Shown here in pieces: positions 52,758 through 61,757 of a stretch of 64,000 nucleotides of DNA. Below the pieces are notes generated by a model. The model did not search any database and was not told where the DNA came from. It was given only the letters and a program-made list of their open reading frames with translations. Within the stretch, counting starts at the first letter, position 1; the number at the start of each line of letters is the position of its first letter. A program made the translations under genes and the position numbers. Source of the DNA: Mangrovimonas futianensis (GTDB taxonomy: Bacteria > Bacteroidota > Bacteroidia > Flavobacteriales > Flavobacteriaceae); the NCBI RefSeq assembly GCF_021245805.1, contig NZ_JAJJNF010000006.1:243244-307243 (forward strand). The letters are read 5' to 3'.

Positions 52758-53684
52758 ATGGTTCATGGTACTCATAATGCATTGGATGACCCAAGAAACC
52801 GGGACATCAAAATTTCTATAAACGGTGAGTTTTTTAAACGAGAGGATGCCAAAATATCGGTCTTTGATAGTGGATATTTGGTAGGCGATGGAATTTGGGA
52901 AGCCTTGAGATTGCATCATGGTGTTTTGGTTTTTTTAGAAGATCACCTTGATAGAATGTGGAGCGCTGCAGCAAGTGTTGGAATGACGTTGCCATTTTCC
53001 AAAGAAGAGTTGACGCAAATGATTTGGGCTACTCTTGAAGAAAATGACATGACAGACCATGTTCATGTAAGAATTATGGTGACACGTGGAATCAAAAAAA
53101 CACCTTCCCAAGACCCAAGACTGACTATTTCTGGACCCAATGTGGTCATTATTCCCGAATATAAAATTGCAGATTCGACTAGTAAACATAAAGGAATCTC
53201 TTTATTCACAAGTACTATTAGACGTGGTTCCCCTGATTATCTTGACCCTCGATTGAATTGCCACAGTAAATTACATGAGGTGCAAGCCCTAATACAAGCA
53301 ATTGAAGCTGGTGCAGATGAAGCACTTATGCTCGATATTAATGGATTTGTTTCTACTTGTAATGCTACCAATTTTTTTATAATTAAGAATAATGAAGTCT
53401 GGACATCAACAGGTCAATACTGCATGAATGGAATTACTCGGGGAAAAGTCATTGAAGTTTGTGAAAGAAATAATATACCATGTTTTCAAAAGGATTTTTC
53501 ACTTTTTGATGTGTATTCGGCCGATGAAGCTTTTGTAACTGGAACTTTTGGTGGTTTGACTCCGGTAGTTAAAATCGATGGTCGCATTATTGGTGATGGA
53601 ACATATGGCAAAAAGGCCCAAGAGTTAAGTCAGTTATATGAAAGTTTAATTCAAAACGAAATTGAGAAACTTCAAAATGGATAA
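52758..53684 (+). CDS. Class IV aminotransferase-like protein without the canonical Lys and Glu
   Basis: 308 residues with the fold-type IV PLP enzyme pattern: INGEFFKREDAKISVFDSGYLVGDGIWEALR at the start, VRIMVTRG with the phosphate Arg, DEALMLDINGFVSTCNATNFFII, and NGITRGKVIEV. Laid without gaps on E. coli PabC (IKHLNRLEQV ... GWVTECCAANLF), its LNCHSKLHEV puts Asn 167 at the PLP Lys position (a Lys lies four residues on, 171) and Thr 200 at the Glu position. It may be inactive, or use Lys 171. Eight-base overlap with the sulfotransferase-like gene. Confidence 0.82.
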   Translation: MVHGTHNALDDPRNRDIKISINGEFFKREDAKISVFDSGYLVGDGIWEALRLHHGVLVFLEDHLDRMWSAAASVGMTLPFSKEELTQMIWATLEENDMTDHVHVRIMVTRGIKKTPSQDPRLTISGPNVVIIPEYKIADSTSKHKGISLFTSTIRRGSPDYLDPRLNCHSKLHEVQALIQAIEAGADEALMLDINGFVSTCNATNFFIIKNNEVWTSTGQYCMNGITRGKVIEVCERNNIPCFQKDFSLFDVYSADEAFVTGTFGGLTPVVKIDGRIIGDGTYGKKAQELSQLYESLIQNEIEKLQNG

Positions 53685-54408
53685 CTCAGAAATTACTCGT
53701 ATCGCTTTGTGGTCTGGACCCAGAAATATTTCTACCGCTTTGATGTATTCTTTTGCTCAAAGGGAGGATACAAAAGTTTTTGACGAACCCTTGTATGCCT
53801 ATTATTTAAGAAATACAAAGGCCAAAGAATACCATCCCGGAGCCGATGATATCTTAAAATCCCAGAACAATAATGGGGAAGAAGTGGTAAAAATGATGAT
53901 GAAAGACGATAGCAAACCTGTTTTGTTCTTTAAAAACATGACCCATCATTTATTGGATTTGGATCGAAGTTTTATGAACCAAATGCAAAATGTCATACTT
54001 ACAAGGAATCCAAAGGAAATGATTCCCTCCTTTGCCAAGGTGATTGATAATCCTACCATTGATGATATTGGATATGCAATGCATACAAAACTTCTTAGGT
54101 ACTTTGAAGAGAACAACATTAATTTTACGGTGCTTGATTCTAAACAGGTGCTTTTAAATCCGAAGAGAACCCTAAAACTTTTATGCGAAAAATTAGGGAT
54201 TCCTTTTGATGAAAAAATGCTTTCATGGGAACCGAAGCCTAGGCCTGAAGATGGCGTTTGGGCAAAATATTGGTACAAAAATGTACATCAGTCAAATGGA
54301 TTTGGAAAGTATGAGCCAAAAGTAGAACCATTCCCTGAAAATCTTCGAGAGTTATTGAAAGAATGCCAATCACATTATGAAATTTTAAAGGAATACAGTA
54401 TTGGTTAA
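53677..54408 (+). CDS. Sulfotransferase-like P-loop protein
   Basis: 243 residues from the ATG at 53677. Opens IALWSGPRNISTALMYSFAQR, corresponding to the 5'-phosphosulfate loop of PAPS-dependent sulfotransferases, then FDEPLYAYYL, and VILTRNPKEMIPSFAKVI, the 3'-phosphate loop with Arg and Ser. C-terminal end WYKNVHQSNGFGKYEP. Cytosolic. Coupled to the class IV protein upstream; such pairs are often annotated branched-chain aminotransferase-like. Acceptor unknown. Confidence 0.82.
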   Translation: MDNSEITRIALWSGPRNISTALMYSFAQREDTKVFDEPLYAYYLRNTKAKEYHPGADDILKSQNNNGEEVVKMMMKDDSKPVLFFKNMTHHLLDLDRSFMNQMQNVILTRNPKEMIPSFAKVIDNPTIDDIGYAMHTKLLRYFEENNINFTVLDSKQVLLNPKRTLKLLCEKLGIPFDEKMLSWEPKPRPEDGVWAKYWYKNVHQSNGFGKYEPKVEPFPENLRELLKECQSHYEILKEYSIG

Positions 54409-54495
54409 AATTATGATAAACCTGATTTAAGGGGATTTTTTTAAGTATCTTTCATGAGTAAAAATGCTATAAATTCCGAAAAGGAGAACAAGAAA

Positions 54496-55752
54496 ATGAA
54501 GAAGTTATTGCTCTTACTATGTTTTTTGATGTCTTTGAACACATTCGCATCATATATATTGGTGCCTATGGATGCCGAGTCGCAGAAAAACCATTTAAAA
54601 GCATATGGGATTACTTATTGGACTTTAGAAAAACAATTGAAAGTCAAATGGCTTTTAAATTACAGAGGCGGGTCATTTTTATTGCCTGACACCGAGGAAA
54701 TTCAAAAGGAATGTCAGATTAGAGGTGTTTCGTTTGAAATTCTATCAAATTCAAAAACCGAATCCATTTTAGAGGAAATTAGCAGTCCAAGTCAAAATAT
54801 GGAAGCGGTAGTTTTGGAAAAAGCTCCCAAAATTGCAGTATATACACCTAAAGGAAAACTACCATGGGATGATGCTGTGACCATGGTTTTGACGTATGCT
54901 GAAATTCCATATGAAACAGTTTATGATGAAGAAGTTCTTAATGACGAATTGTTGTTGTATGATTGGTTGCATTTACATCATGAAGATTTTACCGGGCAAT
55001 ACGGAAAATTTTACAGGAACTACCGAACAGCCGCTTGGTATATAGAAGAGAAAAATGAGGCTGAGGCTTTAGCAAAAAAGCTCGGATACAATAAAGTATC
55101 TGAAGAGAAACTAGCGGTTTCATTAAAAATTAGAGATTATGTGATTGGTGGCGGTTTCATGTTTGCTATGTGCAGCGCTACTGATAGTTTTGATATTGCT
55201 TTGGCGGCCGAAGGGGTGGACATTTGTGAAACCATGTTCGATGGCGATCCAAGTGAACCGAATTATCAAAATAAGATAGATTATAATAAAACCTTTGCCT
55301 TTACCGATTTTACACTTGAAAGAAGTCCGATGGTGTACGAGTTTTCATCCATAGACATGACTCAAAAGAGGCAAATCCCTATGCAAACCGATTATTTTAC
55401 GCTTATGGATTTTTCTGCTAAATGGGATCCAGTTCCAACTATGTTATGTCAAAATCACACTGCTTTGGTAAAAGGCTTTATGGGGCAGACTACTTCATTT
55501 ACAAGAGATCAAATAAAAAGCAATGTCTTGGTTTTAGGCGAGAACAAAACCAATGGCGAAGCACGTTATATTCATGGGATTAAGGGGAAAGGATTTTTTA
55601 CATTTTATGGAGGACATGATCCAGAAGATTATACGCATAGAGTAGGGGATCCTAGGACCGAATTGGATTTATATCCTACTTCTCCTGGATACCGGTTAAT
55701 TCTAAACAATGTCCTTTTTCCCGCAGCCAAAAAGAAAAAACAAAAGACCTAA
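54496..55752 (+). CDS. Secreted GATase/ThuA-like protein (often mislabelled asparagine synthetase B)
   Basis: 418 residues from the ATG at 54496, giving a signal peptide (MKKLLLLLCFLMSLNTFAS). The core has KIAVYTPKGKLPWDDAVTMVLTYAEIPYETVYDEEVL and RDYVIGGGFMFAMCSATDSFDIALAAEGVDICETMFDG, a class I glutamine-amidotransferase-like arrangement with Cys in the nucleophile elbow, plus HGIKGKGFFTFYGGHDPEDY near the end. No synthetase (ATP-pyrophosphatase) domain, so the asparagine synthetase label seen on relatives is not supported. Likely exported; substrate unknown. Confidence 0.8.
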   Translation: MKKLLLLLCFLMSLNTFASYILVPMDAESQKNHLKAYGITYWTLEKQLKVKWLLNYRGGSFLLPDTEEIQKECQIRGVSFEILSNSKTESILEEISSPSQNMEAVVLEKAPKIAVYTPKGKLPWDDAVTMVLTYAEIPYETVYDEEVLNDELLLYDWLHLHHEDFTGQYGKFYRNYRTAAWYIEEKNEAEALAKKLGYNKVSEEKLAVSLKIRDYVIGGGFMFAMCSATDSFDIALAAEGVDICETMFDGDPSEPNYQNKIDYNKTFAFTDFTLERSPMVYEFSSIDMTQKRQIPMQTDYFTLMDFSAKWDPVPTMLCQNHTALVKGFMGQTTSFTRDQIKSNVLVLGENKTNGEARYIHGIKGKGFFTFYGGHDPEDYTHRVGDPRTELDLYPTSPGYRLILNNVLFPAAKKKKQKT

Positions 55753-55753
55753 T

Positions 55754-56179
55754 ATGACTAAGGTTTTTCAAAAAGAAATTTCCCTTTCTGAAAAAAGAAG
55801 AGGATTTCATTTGGTAACTGATGAAATTTTGACCAAGTTCCCAGAAATAAAATCCATTCAAACGGGAATGTTTCAGGTTTTTATTAAGCATACATCAGCC
55901 AGTTTTACCATTAATGAAAATGCTGATCCAACGGTTCGGACAGATTTTGAAAGCCATATGAATGTGATGGTTCCAGAAAATACACCTTATTACATCCATA
56001 CTTACGAAGGTCCTGATGATATGCCGGCACATATAAAAGCGTCCTTGATGGGAGCTTCTGTTCAAATCCCAATCACCAACGGACGATTAAATCTTGGTAC
56101 TTGGCAAGGAATTTATTTATGTGAGCATAGAAATTATGGAGGTAGCCGTAAATTGGTATTAACAGCTTTCGGGATTTGA
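55754..56179 (+). CDS. YjbQ/UPF0047-family protein (secondary thiamine-phosphate synthase type)
   Basis: 141 residues from the ATG at 55754, two bases after the previous stop. Family landmarks: GMFQVFIKHTSASFTINENADPTVRTDFESHM and then HIKASLMGASVQIPITNGRLNLGTWQGIYLCEHRNYGGSRKLVLT. Members show weak thiamine-phosphate synthase activity; the real role is unsettled. Five bases from the convergent HAD gene. Confidence 0.9.
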   Translation: MTKVFQKEISLSEKRRGFHLVTDEILTKFPEIKSIQTGMFQVFIKHTSASFTINENADPTVRTDFESHMNVMVPENTPYYIHTYEGPDDMPAHIKASLMGASVQIPITNGRLNLGTWQGIYLCEHRNYGGSRKLVLTAFGI

Positions 56180-56184
56180 GTTTA

Positions 56185-57000
56185 TTATTCCCTCACCTTC
56201 TTAGAATGTAGTAATTGCTCCAAGATTATTTCAACTCCGTTTTCGTCATTGTTTTTAGTGGTATGAGTAGCTATTTTTTTTAGGTTTGGATGGGCATTTT
56301 CCATAGCAACGCTTACAGCTGCTTGATAGAACATTTCCAAATCATTATTGTAATCGCCAAAAACCAAAGTTTCCTCTTTAGTAATACCTAAATTTTGTTG
56401 AAGTTTTGATAGAGCAAAACCTTTATTAGCATTTTGATGGGAAAGATCCAACCATACTTCTCCGGAAACTTTAACCTGTAAATCTTTTTCAAAATGTTTG
56501 ACCAAAGGGTACAACTGCTCTTCAGAACCGTGTTTGCAATACACAGCAATTTTCAAGAAATCATCATCTTTAATTTCAGTCAAATCTGAAACACGTTCGT
56601 ATTTATGGTAAAACTCCCTAAAAAAGTCAATGAAATCCAAGTTTTCAGATTCAATGTAGGCTGTTTTTTTTCCGCATAATACAATCTCTATTTCATCAAT
56701 AGCACGCAAATATTCTACCAGTTCCTTAATTTCTTTATGACTCAAACCAATGAGTAAGAGCTCCTCTTCTTTTTGCTTGGTTATAGCCCCGTTTTCAGCA
56801 ATAATGGTAATGTCATTTGTAATCCCATTAAGTTTATCTGTGATACTGTAGTATTGCCTACCACTGGCAGCAACAAAATGAATCTGATGCTTTTTTAATT
56901 CTTTAAACAATTCAAAAAAGCGCTCGCTAACTTGTCCTTTAGAATTTAATAGAGTGCCATCCATATCGGTGGCAATTAATTTTATTTGTGATAGGTTCAT
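56185..57000 (-). CDS. Cof-type HAD hydrolase
   Basis: 271 residues. Motif I IATDMDGTLLNSKG (Asp 13 nucleophile), motif II VAASGRQY, motif III Lys in ANKGFALSKL, motif IV FGDYNNDLEMF. A C2-type cap lies between. Dephosphorylates small phosphometabolites such as sugar or nucleotide phosphates; substrate not predictable. Confidence 0.92.
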   Translation of the reverse strand: MNLSQIKLIATDMDGTLLNSKGQVSERFFELFKELKKHQIHFVAASGRQYYSITDKLNGITNDITIIAENGAITKQKEEELLLIGLSHKEIKELVEYLRAIDEIEIVLCGKKTAYIESENLDFIDFFREFYHKYERVSDLTEIKDDDFLKIAVYCKHGSEEQLYPLVKHFEKDLQVKVSGEVWLDLSHQNANKGFALSKLQQNLGITKEETLVFGDYNNDLEMFYQAAVSVAMENAHPNLKKIATHTTKNNDENGVEIILEQLLHSKKVRE

Positions 57001-57084
57001 ATAATGCAGTTAAGCTGCAAAATTACAGTTGTTTAGATGATTTAGTGGTGATAAAAATGTTTTTATTTCGTTAATTTTTTGGCA

Positions 57085-60000
57085 TTAATGTTCCATACCA
57101 CCTTGACAACTACAACCTACATTCATAAAACTTTGGCTTTCTTCGTGCCAGGGGAAGGCTTGGTTGTACTTATTGTTTTCCCAATAAAATTGGGTGCGTT
57201 CTTTAGGATGATTACCTATTTCATTCATGGTATTAGCATCAAATAATCGTCCGTTAACCATGGTATAAATTAAGGAATTTGAGTTTTTAATATCTACTAA
57301 AGGGTCTTTATCCAAAACAATTAAATCTGCAAGTTTGCCTTTCCTTAAACTGCCCACTTCATTATCAATACCTATATATTCGGCTCCATTAATGGTTGCT
57401 GCTTTCAGTGCTTCCATGGTACTCATACCTCCTTGTTCCAACATCCATAATTCCCAATGTGCTCCCAAACCTTGAAGTTGACCATGGGCACCCAAGTTGA
57501 CTTTTACCCCGTAGTTAGAAAGGGTTTTACATGTTTTGGAAACTAAAATATGACCATTTTCATACTCCTTATCAGGGACCATCATTCTATGTCTTGAGCG
57601 TGAATCGATAATTCCTCTAGGTGTAAATTGCAGCAATTTTTCATTTTCCCAAACATTGGTTTTTTGATACCAAAAGAACTCCCCATTTAATCCACCATAA
57701 TTGACTATCAAGGTAGGTGTGTACCCAACGCCACTTTTTCCCCATAGTTCTAAAACATCTTTGTAAACGGGAGCCACGGGAATGTTGTGTTCGATACCTG
57801 TATGTCCATCCATTACCATGGTCATGTTATGGAAAAAATTAGATCCACCTTCTGGGACTACTAAAATTTGTTCGTCTCGAGCTGCCTGTAAAACCTGCTG
57901 GCGTTGATCTCTTCGTGGTTGATTATAACTCTTCACGGAATGCGCTCCAAATGCTTTGGTTCTTCTGATTGATGAGCGAGCATCTTCCAAATTATTTATA
58001 ACGGCTTTAAAATCACCATCAGCTCCATATAGAATAATACCAGTTGAGAATATTCTTGGACCAATAATTTCCCCGCTTTTTTGTAATTCAGATAAAGAAA
58101 AAATGGTTTCACTTAATGCCGATGGATCGTGTGATGTGGTAACACCATAAGCTAAATTGGCATAAAATTGCCAATGCTTTTGCTCGGTTAATCCGTATCT
58201 AAACCCTCCAACATGAGCATGAACATCGATCATTCCAGGCATGATTGTTTTTCCTGAAACGTCATATACTTTAGCATTTTTAGGGATTTTAATGTCTTCA
58301 CGATTACCTATTGATTCAATGACATTCTCATTAATAATGATGGTTCCATCATTAATGATTTCATCATTTTCCATTGTGATTATTTTTGCCCCTTTTAAAG
58401 CAATTATTCCAGATGGTTTGTGTGATTCAACCCGAAGCCCGACAGCTATACTTTCATCTTGAATCTTGATTTCTTCGGAAATAGGGGAGCTGTAAAAACG
58501 ATCACCGAGTGTCCAATGTAACTGTTGACTATCCTTGGACCAATGCAGATTAATTCCAGCATCTTTAGAAACTTGGGAAATCGGAACAAATTTAGTCTTA
58601 TCTGTCATGTCTAAAGTGTCCCCATATGCAGGCATGGGAGCAACAAATATTTTGTGCAAATGAATAAAAGCAACCCATTTTTGATCTGGACTGGGAACTA
58701 TTCTATTACCATGATCAGATTTAACTAAGGTTCTTGAATCAAATCCATCAAGATTAACACTTTTGAGGGACTTGACAATATCTCCAAAAAACTGTCCGCC
58801 TGTTTGGTAAAAGATTCTTTTATCTTCCAAGTTGAACGTCGGGAAATCCCCCTCTTTGGTTATGAATGTAGTTTCTGTACCATCAGAATTCATAATGTAG
58901 AGCCCTGGCTTTTTATCAAAGGTAAAGCCCAAGTCACTATTACCCGTTTCCTTTCGATAGACAATTTTATTTCCATTATGGGAAAAAGAAGGATTACGAT
59001 AAATACCTTTTTCTGATGTCAGTTTCTCTGGAGTTCCACCTTTGATAGAAACCTTATATATAGCACCAAGGTTTTCATCATTCCAAGTCACATAAACAAG
59101 ATATTTTCCATCTTTGGAAAAGCTAGGTTCAAATTCAAAATCATCTCCAGATGTAATTCTTTTTGGAGTGCCGTTTGGTAATTTCTTTATCCATAAATGA
59201 CCAAGAGCGCTGAAAACTAAACTAGATTCATCAGGTGAAGTAACAGCATGTCTTATCACTTTGGCTTCGAAATTTTCTTCAAAAACCGGATATTTAAATT
59301 TCAGGGGAGAAGCTATTTTAATTTGGGCATCCACTTGAAATGGTATATCTACTGTTTCGAGAGAATGGATGTTTATTTTATTGATTTTTCCACCAGACCA
59401 AAAGACAATCTCTTCATTGTTTGGCATCCAATTGAAATTAGGGTAAACACCAAAAATGGCCCAAGCTTCCTGTTGGTCTTTATTTAGTTGATCATATATT
59501 GGCCATTCTTCACCGGTTTTTAAATCATGTATATAAAGGACCGATTTTTCTCGTACCCTTTTTACAAAAGCCAATAGTTTTCCATCTTTGGATACTTGAG
59601 GTCTTGCTGCTCCACCAGGCCCGCCGGTCAATCGATCGATAGTTCCAGTTTCAAAATCATACCGATTGATAACATAAATTTGACTATTAGGGTCTTTATT
59701 GTATTGGAAAAAACCTCCCGGATACATGTCTTCTGAATAATATAGATAACGGCCATCAGGAGACATACTAGGCTCGTTGACATCCTGTTGATCATTTTTA
59801 CGTTTGGTAAGTTGAAGACCACTGCCACCAGATTTATGATACATCCACATTTCGCCCGCACCTGCAGACCTAGTAGAAGTGAAATGTTTTCTAGCAATAA
59901 GGTAATCCCCATCGGGAGTCCAAATGGCATTATTTAAAAGTCTGAAATTCTCTTTGGTTATTTGTTTGGCATTATTTCCATTGATATCCATAACCCAGAT

Positions 60001-60342
60001 ATTATCCCCTCCGCCGGCATCACTTGTAAATGAAATGGTTTTTCCATCCGGGCTAAATCTTGGTTGAATTTCAAAGGGTAAACCACTTCTAAGAATTTGT
60101 GCCTTTCCACCAGAGATAGGAAGTTTATAAATATCTCCCAATAAATCAAAAACAATGGTTTTACCATCTGGGCTAATATCTAAATTCATCCAGGTTCCTT
60201 CGTTGGTTGTAATCTGAAGGTCTTTGAAATTCCAATTTCCTTCTGGATTAGCAACATTCCAAACAGAATCTTTGGGAGTGGTTTGAGCAAAAAGGAAATG
60301 GCTAAGAAAGAGGAAGTAAACAATAATTAAATTAGGTTTCAT
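57085..60342 (-). CDS. Secreted TolB-propeller / amidohydrolase fusion
   Basis: 1085 residues from the ATG at 60342 (a TTG at 60348 opens the frame). Signal peptide ending FLFAQ. Residues about 50-630 contain repeated PD40/TolB blades (SPDGKTIVFDLLGDIYKLPISGG, SPDGRYLYYSED, SKDGKYLVYVTW). About 650-1050 is an amidohydrolase: GKTIMPGMIDVHAHVGG with the metal-binding HxH, later VPEGGSNFFHN, LGAHGQLQGLG and GSLRKGKLADLIVLDKDP. Periplasmic or surface hydrolase, perhaps of peptides or cyclic amides. Ends VGCSCQGGMEH, a Cys-rich tail. Confidence 0.88.
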   Translation of the reverse strand: MKPNLIIVYFLFLSHFLFAQTTPKDSVWNVANPEGNWNFKDLQITTNEGTWMNLDISPDGKTIVFDLLGDIYKLPISGGKAQILRSGLPFEIQPRFSPDGKTISFTSDAGGGDNIWVMDINGNNAKQITKENFRLLNNAIWTPDGDYLIARKHFTSTRSAGAGEMWMYHKSGGSGLQLTKRKNDQQDVNEPSMSPDGRYLYYSEDMYPGGFFQYNKDPNSQIYVINRYDFETGTIDRLTGGPGGAARPQVSKDGKLLAFVKRVREKSVLYIHDLKTGEEWPIYDQLNKDQQEAWAIFGVYPNFNWMPNNEEIVFWSGGKINKINIHSLETVDIPFQVDAQIKIASPLKFKYPVFEENFEAKVIRHAVTSPDESSLVFSALGHLWIKKLPNGTPKRITSGDDFEFEPSFSKDGKYLVYVTWNDENLGAIYKVSIKGGTPEKLTSEKGIYRNPSFSHNGNKIVYRKETGNSDLGFTFDKKPGLYIMNSDGTETTFITKEGDFPTFNLEDKRIFYQTGGQFFGDIVKSLKSVNLDGFDSRTLVKSDHGNRIVPSPDQKWVAFIHLHKIFVAPMPAYGDTLDMTDKTKFVPISQVSKDAGINLHWSKDSQQLHWTLGDRFYSSPISEEIKIQDESIAVGLRVESHKPSGIIALKGAKIITMENDEIINDGTIIINENVIESIGNREDIKIPKNAKVYDVSGKTIMPGMIDVHAHVGGFRYGLTEQKHWQFYANLAYGVTTSHDPSALSETIFSLSELQKSGEIIGPRIFSTGIILYGADGDFKAVINNLEDARSSIRRTKAFGAHSVKSYNQPRRDQRQQVLQAARDEQILVVPEGGSNFFHNMTMVMDGHTGIEHNIPVAPVYKDVLELWGKSGVGYTPTLIVNYGGLNGEFFWYQKTNVWENEKLLQFTPRGIIDSRSRHRMMVPDKEYENGHILVSKTCKTLSNYGVKVNLGAHGQLQGLGAHWELWMLEQGGMSTMEALKAATINGAEYIGIDNEVGSLRKGKLADLIVLDKDPLVDIKNSNSLIYTMVNGRLFDANTMNEIGNHPKERTQFYWENNKYNQAFPWHEESQSFMNVGCSCQGGMEH

Positions 60343-60412
60343 GATCAAATGATAACGTCAAGTTAGAAAAGTATGAATTTAGTGATTATATTTTTTACGA
60401 AGAAGAAGGGTA

Positions 60413-60446
60413 TAAAAAAACCGGTCCCAAATGGAACCGGTTTTAA
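60413..60446 (-). terminator. Terminator after rplT
   Basis: AAAACCGGTTCC-type stem on the minus strand (GGAACCGG pairs with CCGGTCCC except one mismatch), with an A-run that becomes the U-tract of the minus-strand transcript. It ends the thrS-infC-rpmI-rplT operon. Confidence 0.8.
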
Positions 60447-60484
60447 TTAATAAGCGAAATATGTTATACAATAGGCGATGCGCC

Positions 60485-60829
60485 TTATTTTACTTGATCT
60501 ACAATTGCTTTGAAAGCTTCTGGGTGATTCATAGCTAAATCAGCTAATACCTTACGGTTAAGTTCGATATTGTTTGCTTTTAACTGTCCCATAAACTTTG
60601 AATAAGACATACCGTTAGCTCTTGCTCCAGCGTTAATACGTTGAATCCATAAAGCACGGAATGATCTCTTTTTGTTTCTGCGGTCTCTATAAGAATATAG
60701 CATTGCTTTGTCAACCGCATTTTTTGCTACTGTCCAAACGTTTTTACGACGTCCAAAGTAACCTTTTGCTTGCTTAAGAACCTTTTTTCTTCTGGCTCTT
60801 TTAGCTACTGAATTTACTGATCTTGGCAT
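60485..60829 (-). CDS. rplT: 50S ribosomal protein L20
   Basis: 114 residues, usual length. PRSVNSVAKRARRKKVLKQAKGYFGRRKNVWTVAK at the start and SFRALWIQRINAGARANGMSYSKFM in the globular part. Binds 23S rRNA early in 50S assembly; in E. coli it also represses its own operon. Here the infC-rpmI-rplT order is the classical one. Confidence 0.99.
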   Translation of the reverse strand: MPRSVNSVAKRARRKKVLKQAKGYFGRRKNVWTVAKNAVDKAMLYSYRDRRNKKRSFRALWIQRINAGARANGMSYSKFMGQLKANNIELNRKVLADLAMNHPEAFKAIVDQVK

Positions 60830-60917
60830 AATTTTAAAAATTTTGTAGTAGGCGTCCTATTTAAAGGTACTTGTAAGGCCTAACTCCAGGGTTAATAAAT
60901 GGTTTAACCGAACAATA

Positions 60918-61115
60918 TTACTTTAAACGTAATTGTTCTTTGATACTGTTAACATCAGACTCATGTACCAAAGTACTGTGAGTTAACGCCAACTTACGCT
61001 TTTTAGACTTCTTGGTTAAGATGTGACTTTTAAAAGCGTGCTTTCTCTTGATCTTTCCAGAACCAGTTAACTTAAAACGTTTTTTGGCACTAGATTTTGT
61101 CTTCATTTTAGGCAT
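60918..61115 (-). CDS. rpmI: 50S ribosomal protein L35
   Basis: 65 residues, usual size, highly basic: KMKTKSSAKKRFKLTGSGKIKRKHAFKSHILTKKSKKRKLAL. Lies between infC and rplT as in most bacteria. Confidence 0.98.
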   Translation of the reverse strand: MPKMKTKSSAKKRFKLTGSGKIKRKHAFKSHILTKKSKKRKLALTHSTLVHESDVNSIKEQLRLK

Positions 61116-61172
61116 TTTCTTCTCCTAGTTTTTACTTCGCTTATTTATTTTTAAACCTGACTTTCAGGATTT

Positions 61173-61730
61173 TTATTTTGTCTTTTTGGGAGCGATGAAC
61201 ATAGTCATACGCTTTCCTTCCAATTTAGGCATTTGCTCAACCTTTCCAAATTCTTCTAGGTCTTGTGCCAATTTCAATAAAAGGATTTGTCCTTGCTCCT
61301 TAAACACGATAGAACGCCCTTTGAAAAATACATAAGCCTTTAATTTGGCTCCATCCTTTAAGAATTTCTCAGCGTGTTTCTTTTTGAAATCATAATCGTG
61401 ATCATCGGTTTGAGGACCAAAACGAATTTCTTTAACAACAACTTTAGTGGCTTTCGCCTTTAGAACTTTTTCACGTTTCTTTTGTTCGTAAAGAAACTTT
61501 TTATAGTCCATAACCTTACAAACTGGAGGATCTGCTTTAGGAGAAATTTCTACAAGATCTAAACCCTGCTCATCTGCAAAGGCTAATGCTTGTTTAATCG
61601 GGTAAACCCCGTTTTCAACATTATCACCTACTACTCGAACTTTCTCTGTTCTGATTTTAGAGTTGATTCTATGTTGATCCTCTTGTTGTACTCTTCTTCC
61701 TCTACCTGAGTTGAATCTGTTTCTTGCTAT
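61173..61730 (-). CDS. infC: Translation initiation factor IF-3, non-standard start codon
   Basis: 185 residues when started at ATA (61730). The first ATG in frame (61511) is internal: upstream codons translate as RINSKIRTEKVRVVGDN, then ADEQGLDLVEISPKADPPVCKV, exactly the IF-3 N-domain, which joins MDYKKFLYEQKKREK. The reading frame is closed by TAA five codons before the ATA, and no ATG, GTG or TTG lies between. IF-3 genes classically use a poor start codon (AUU in E. coli) that the factor itself discriminates against, giving autoregulation. Codon ATA is my best candidate. The C-domain ends RMTMFIAPKKTK. Confidence 0.93.
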   Translation of the reverse strand: MARNRFNSGRGRRVQQEDQHRINSKIRTEKVRVVGDNVENGVYPIKQALAFADEQGLDLVEISPKADPPVCKVMDYKKFLYEQKKREKVLKAKATKVVVKEIRFGPQTDDHDYDFKKKHAEKFLKDGAKLKAYVFFKGRSIVFKEQGQILLLKLAQDLEEFGKVEQMPKLEGKRMTMFIAPKKTK

Positions 61731-61757
61731 GGCTGTAAAATTTTAATTAAACTTCTT

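Noticed and set aside
54496..55752. Asparagine synthetase B
   Set aside because: The protein has a signal peptide and a GATase/ThuA-like core but no N-type glutaminase plus ATP-pyrophosphatase domains.
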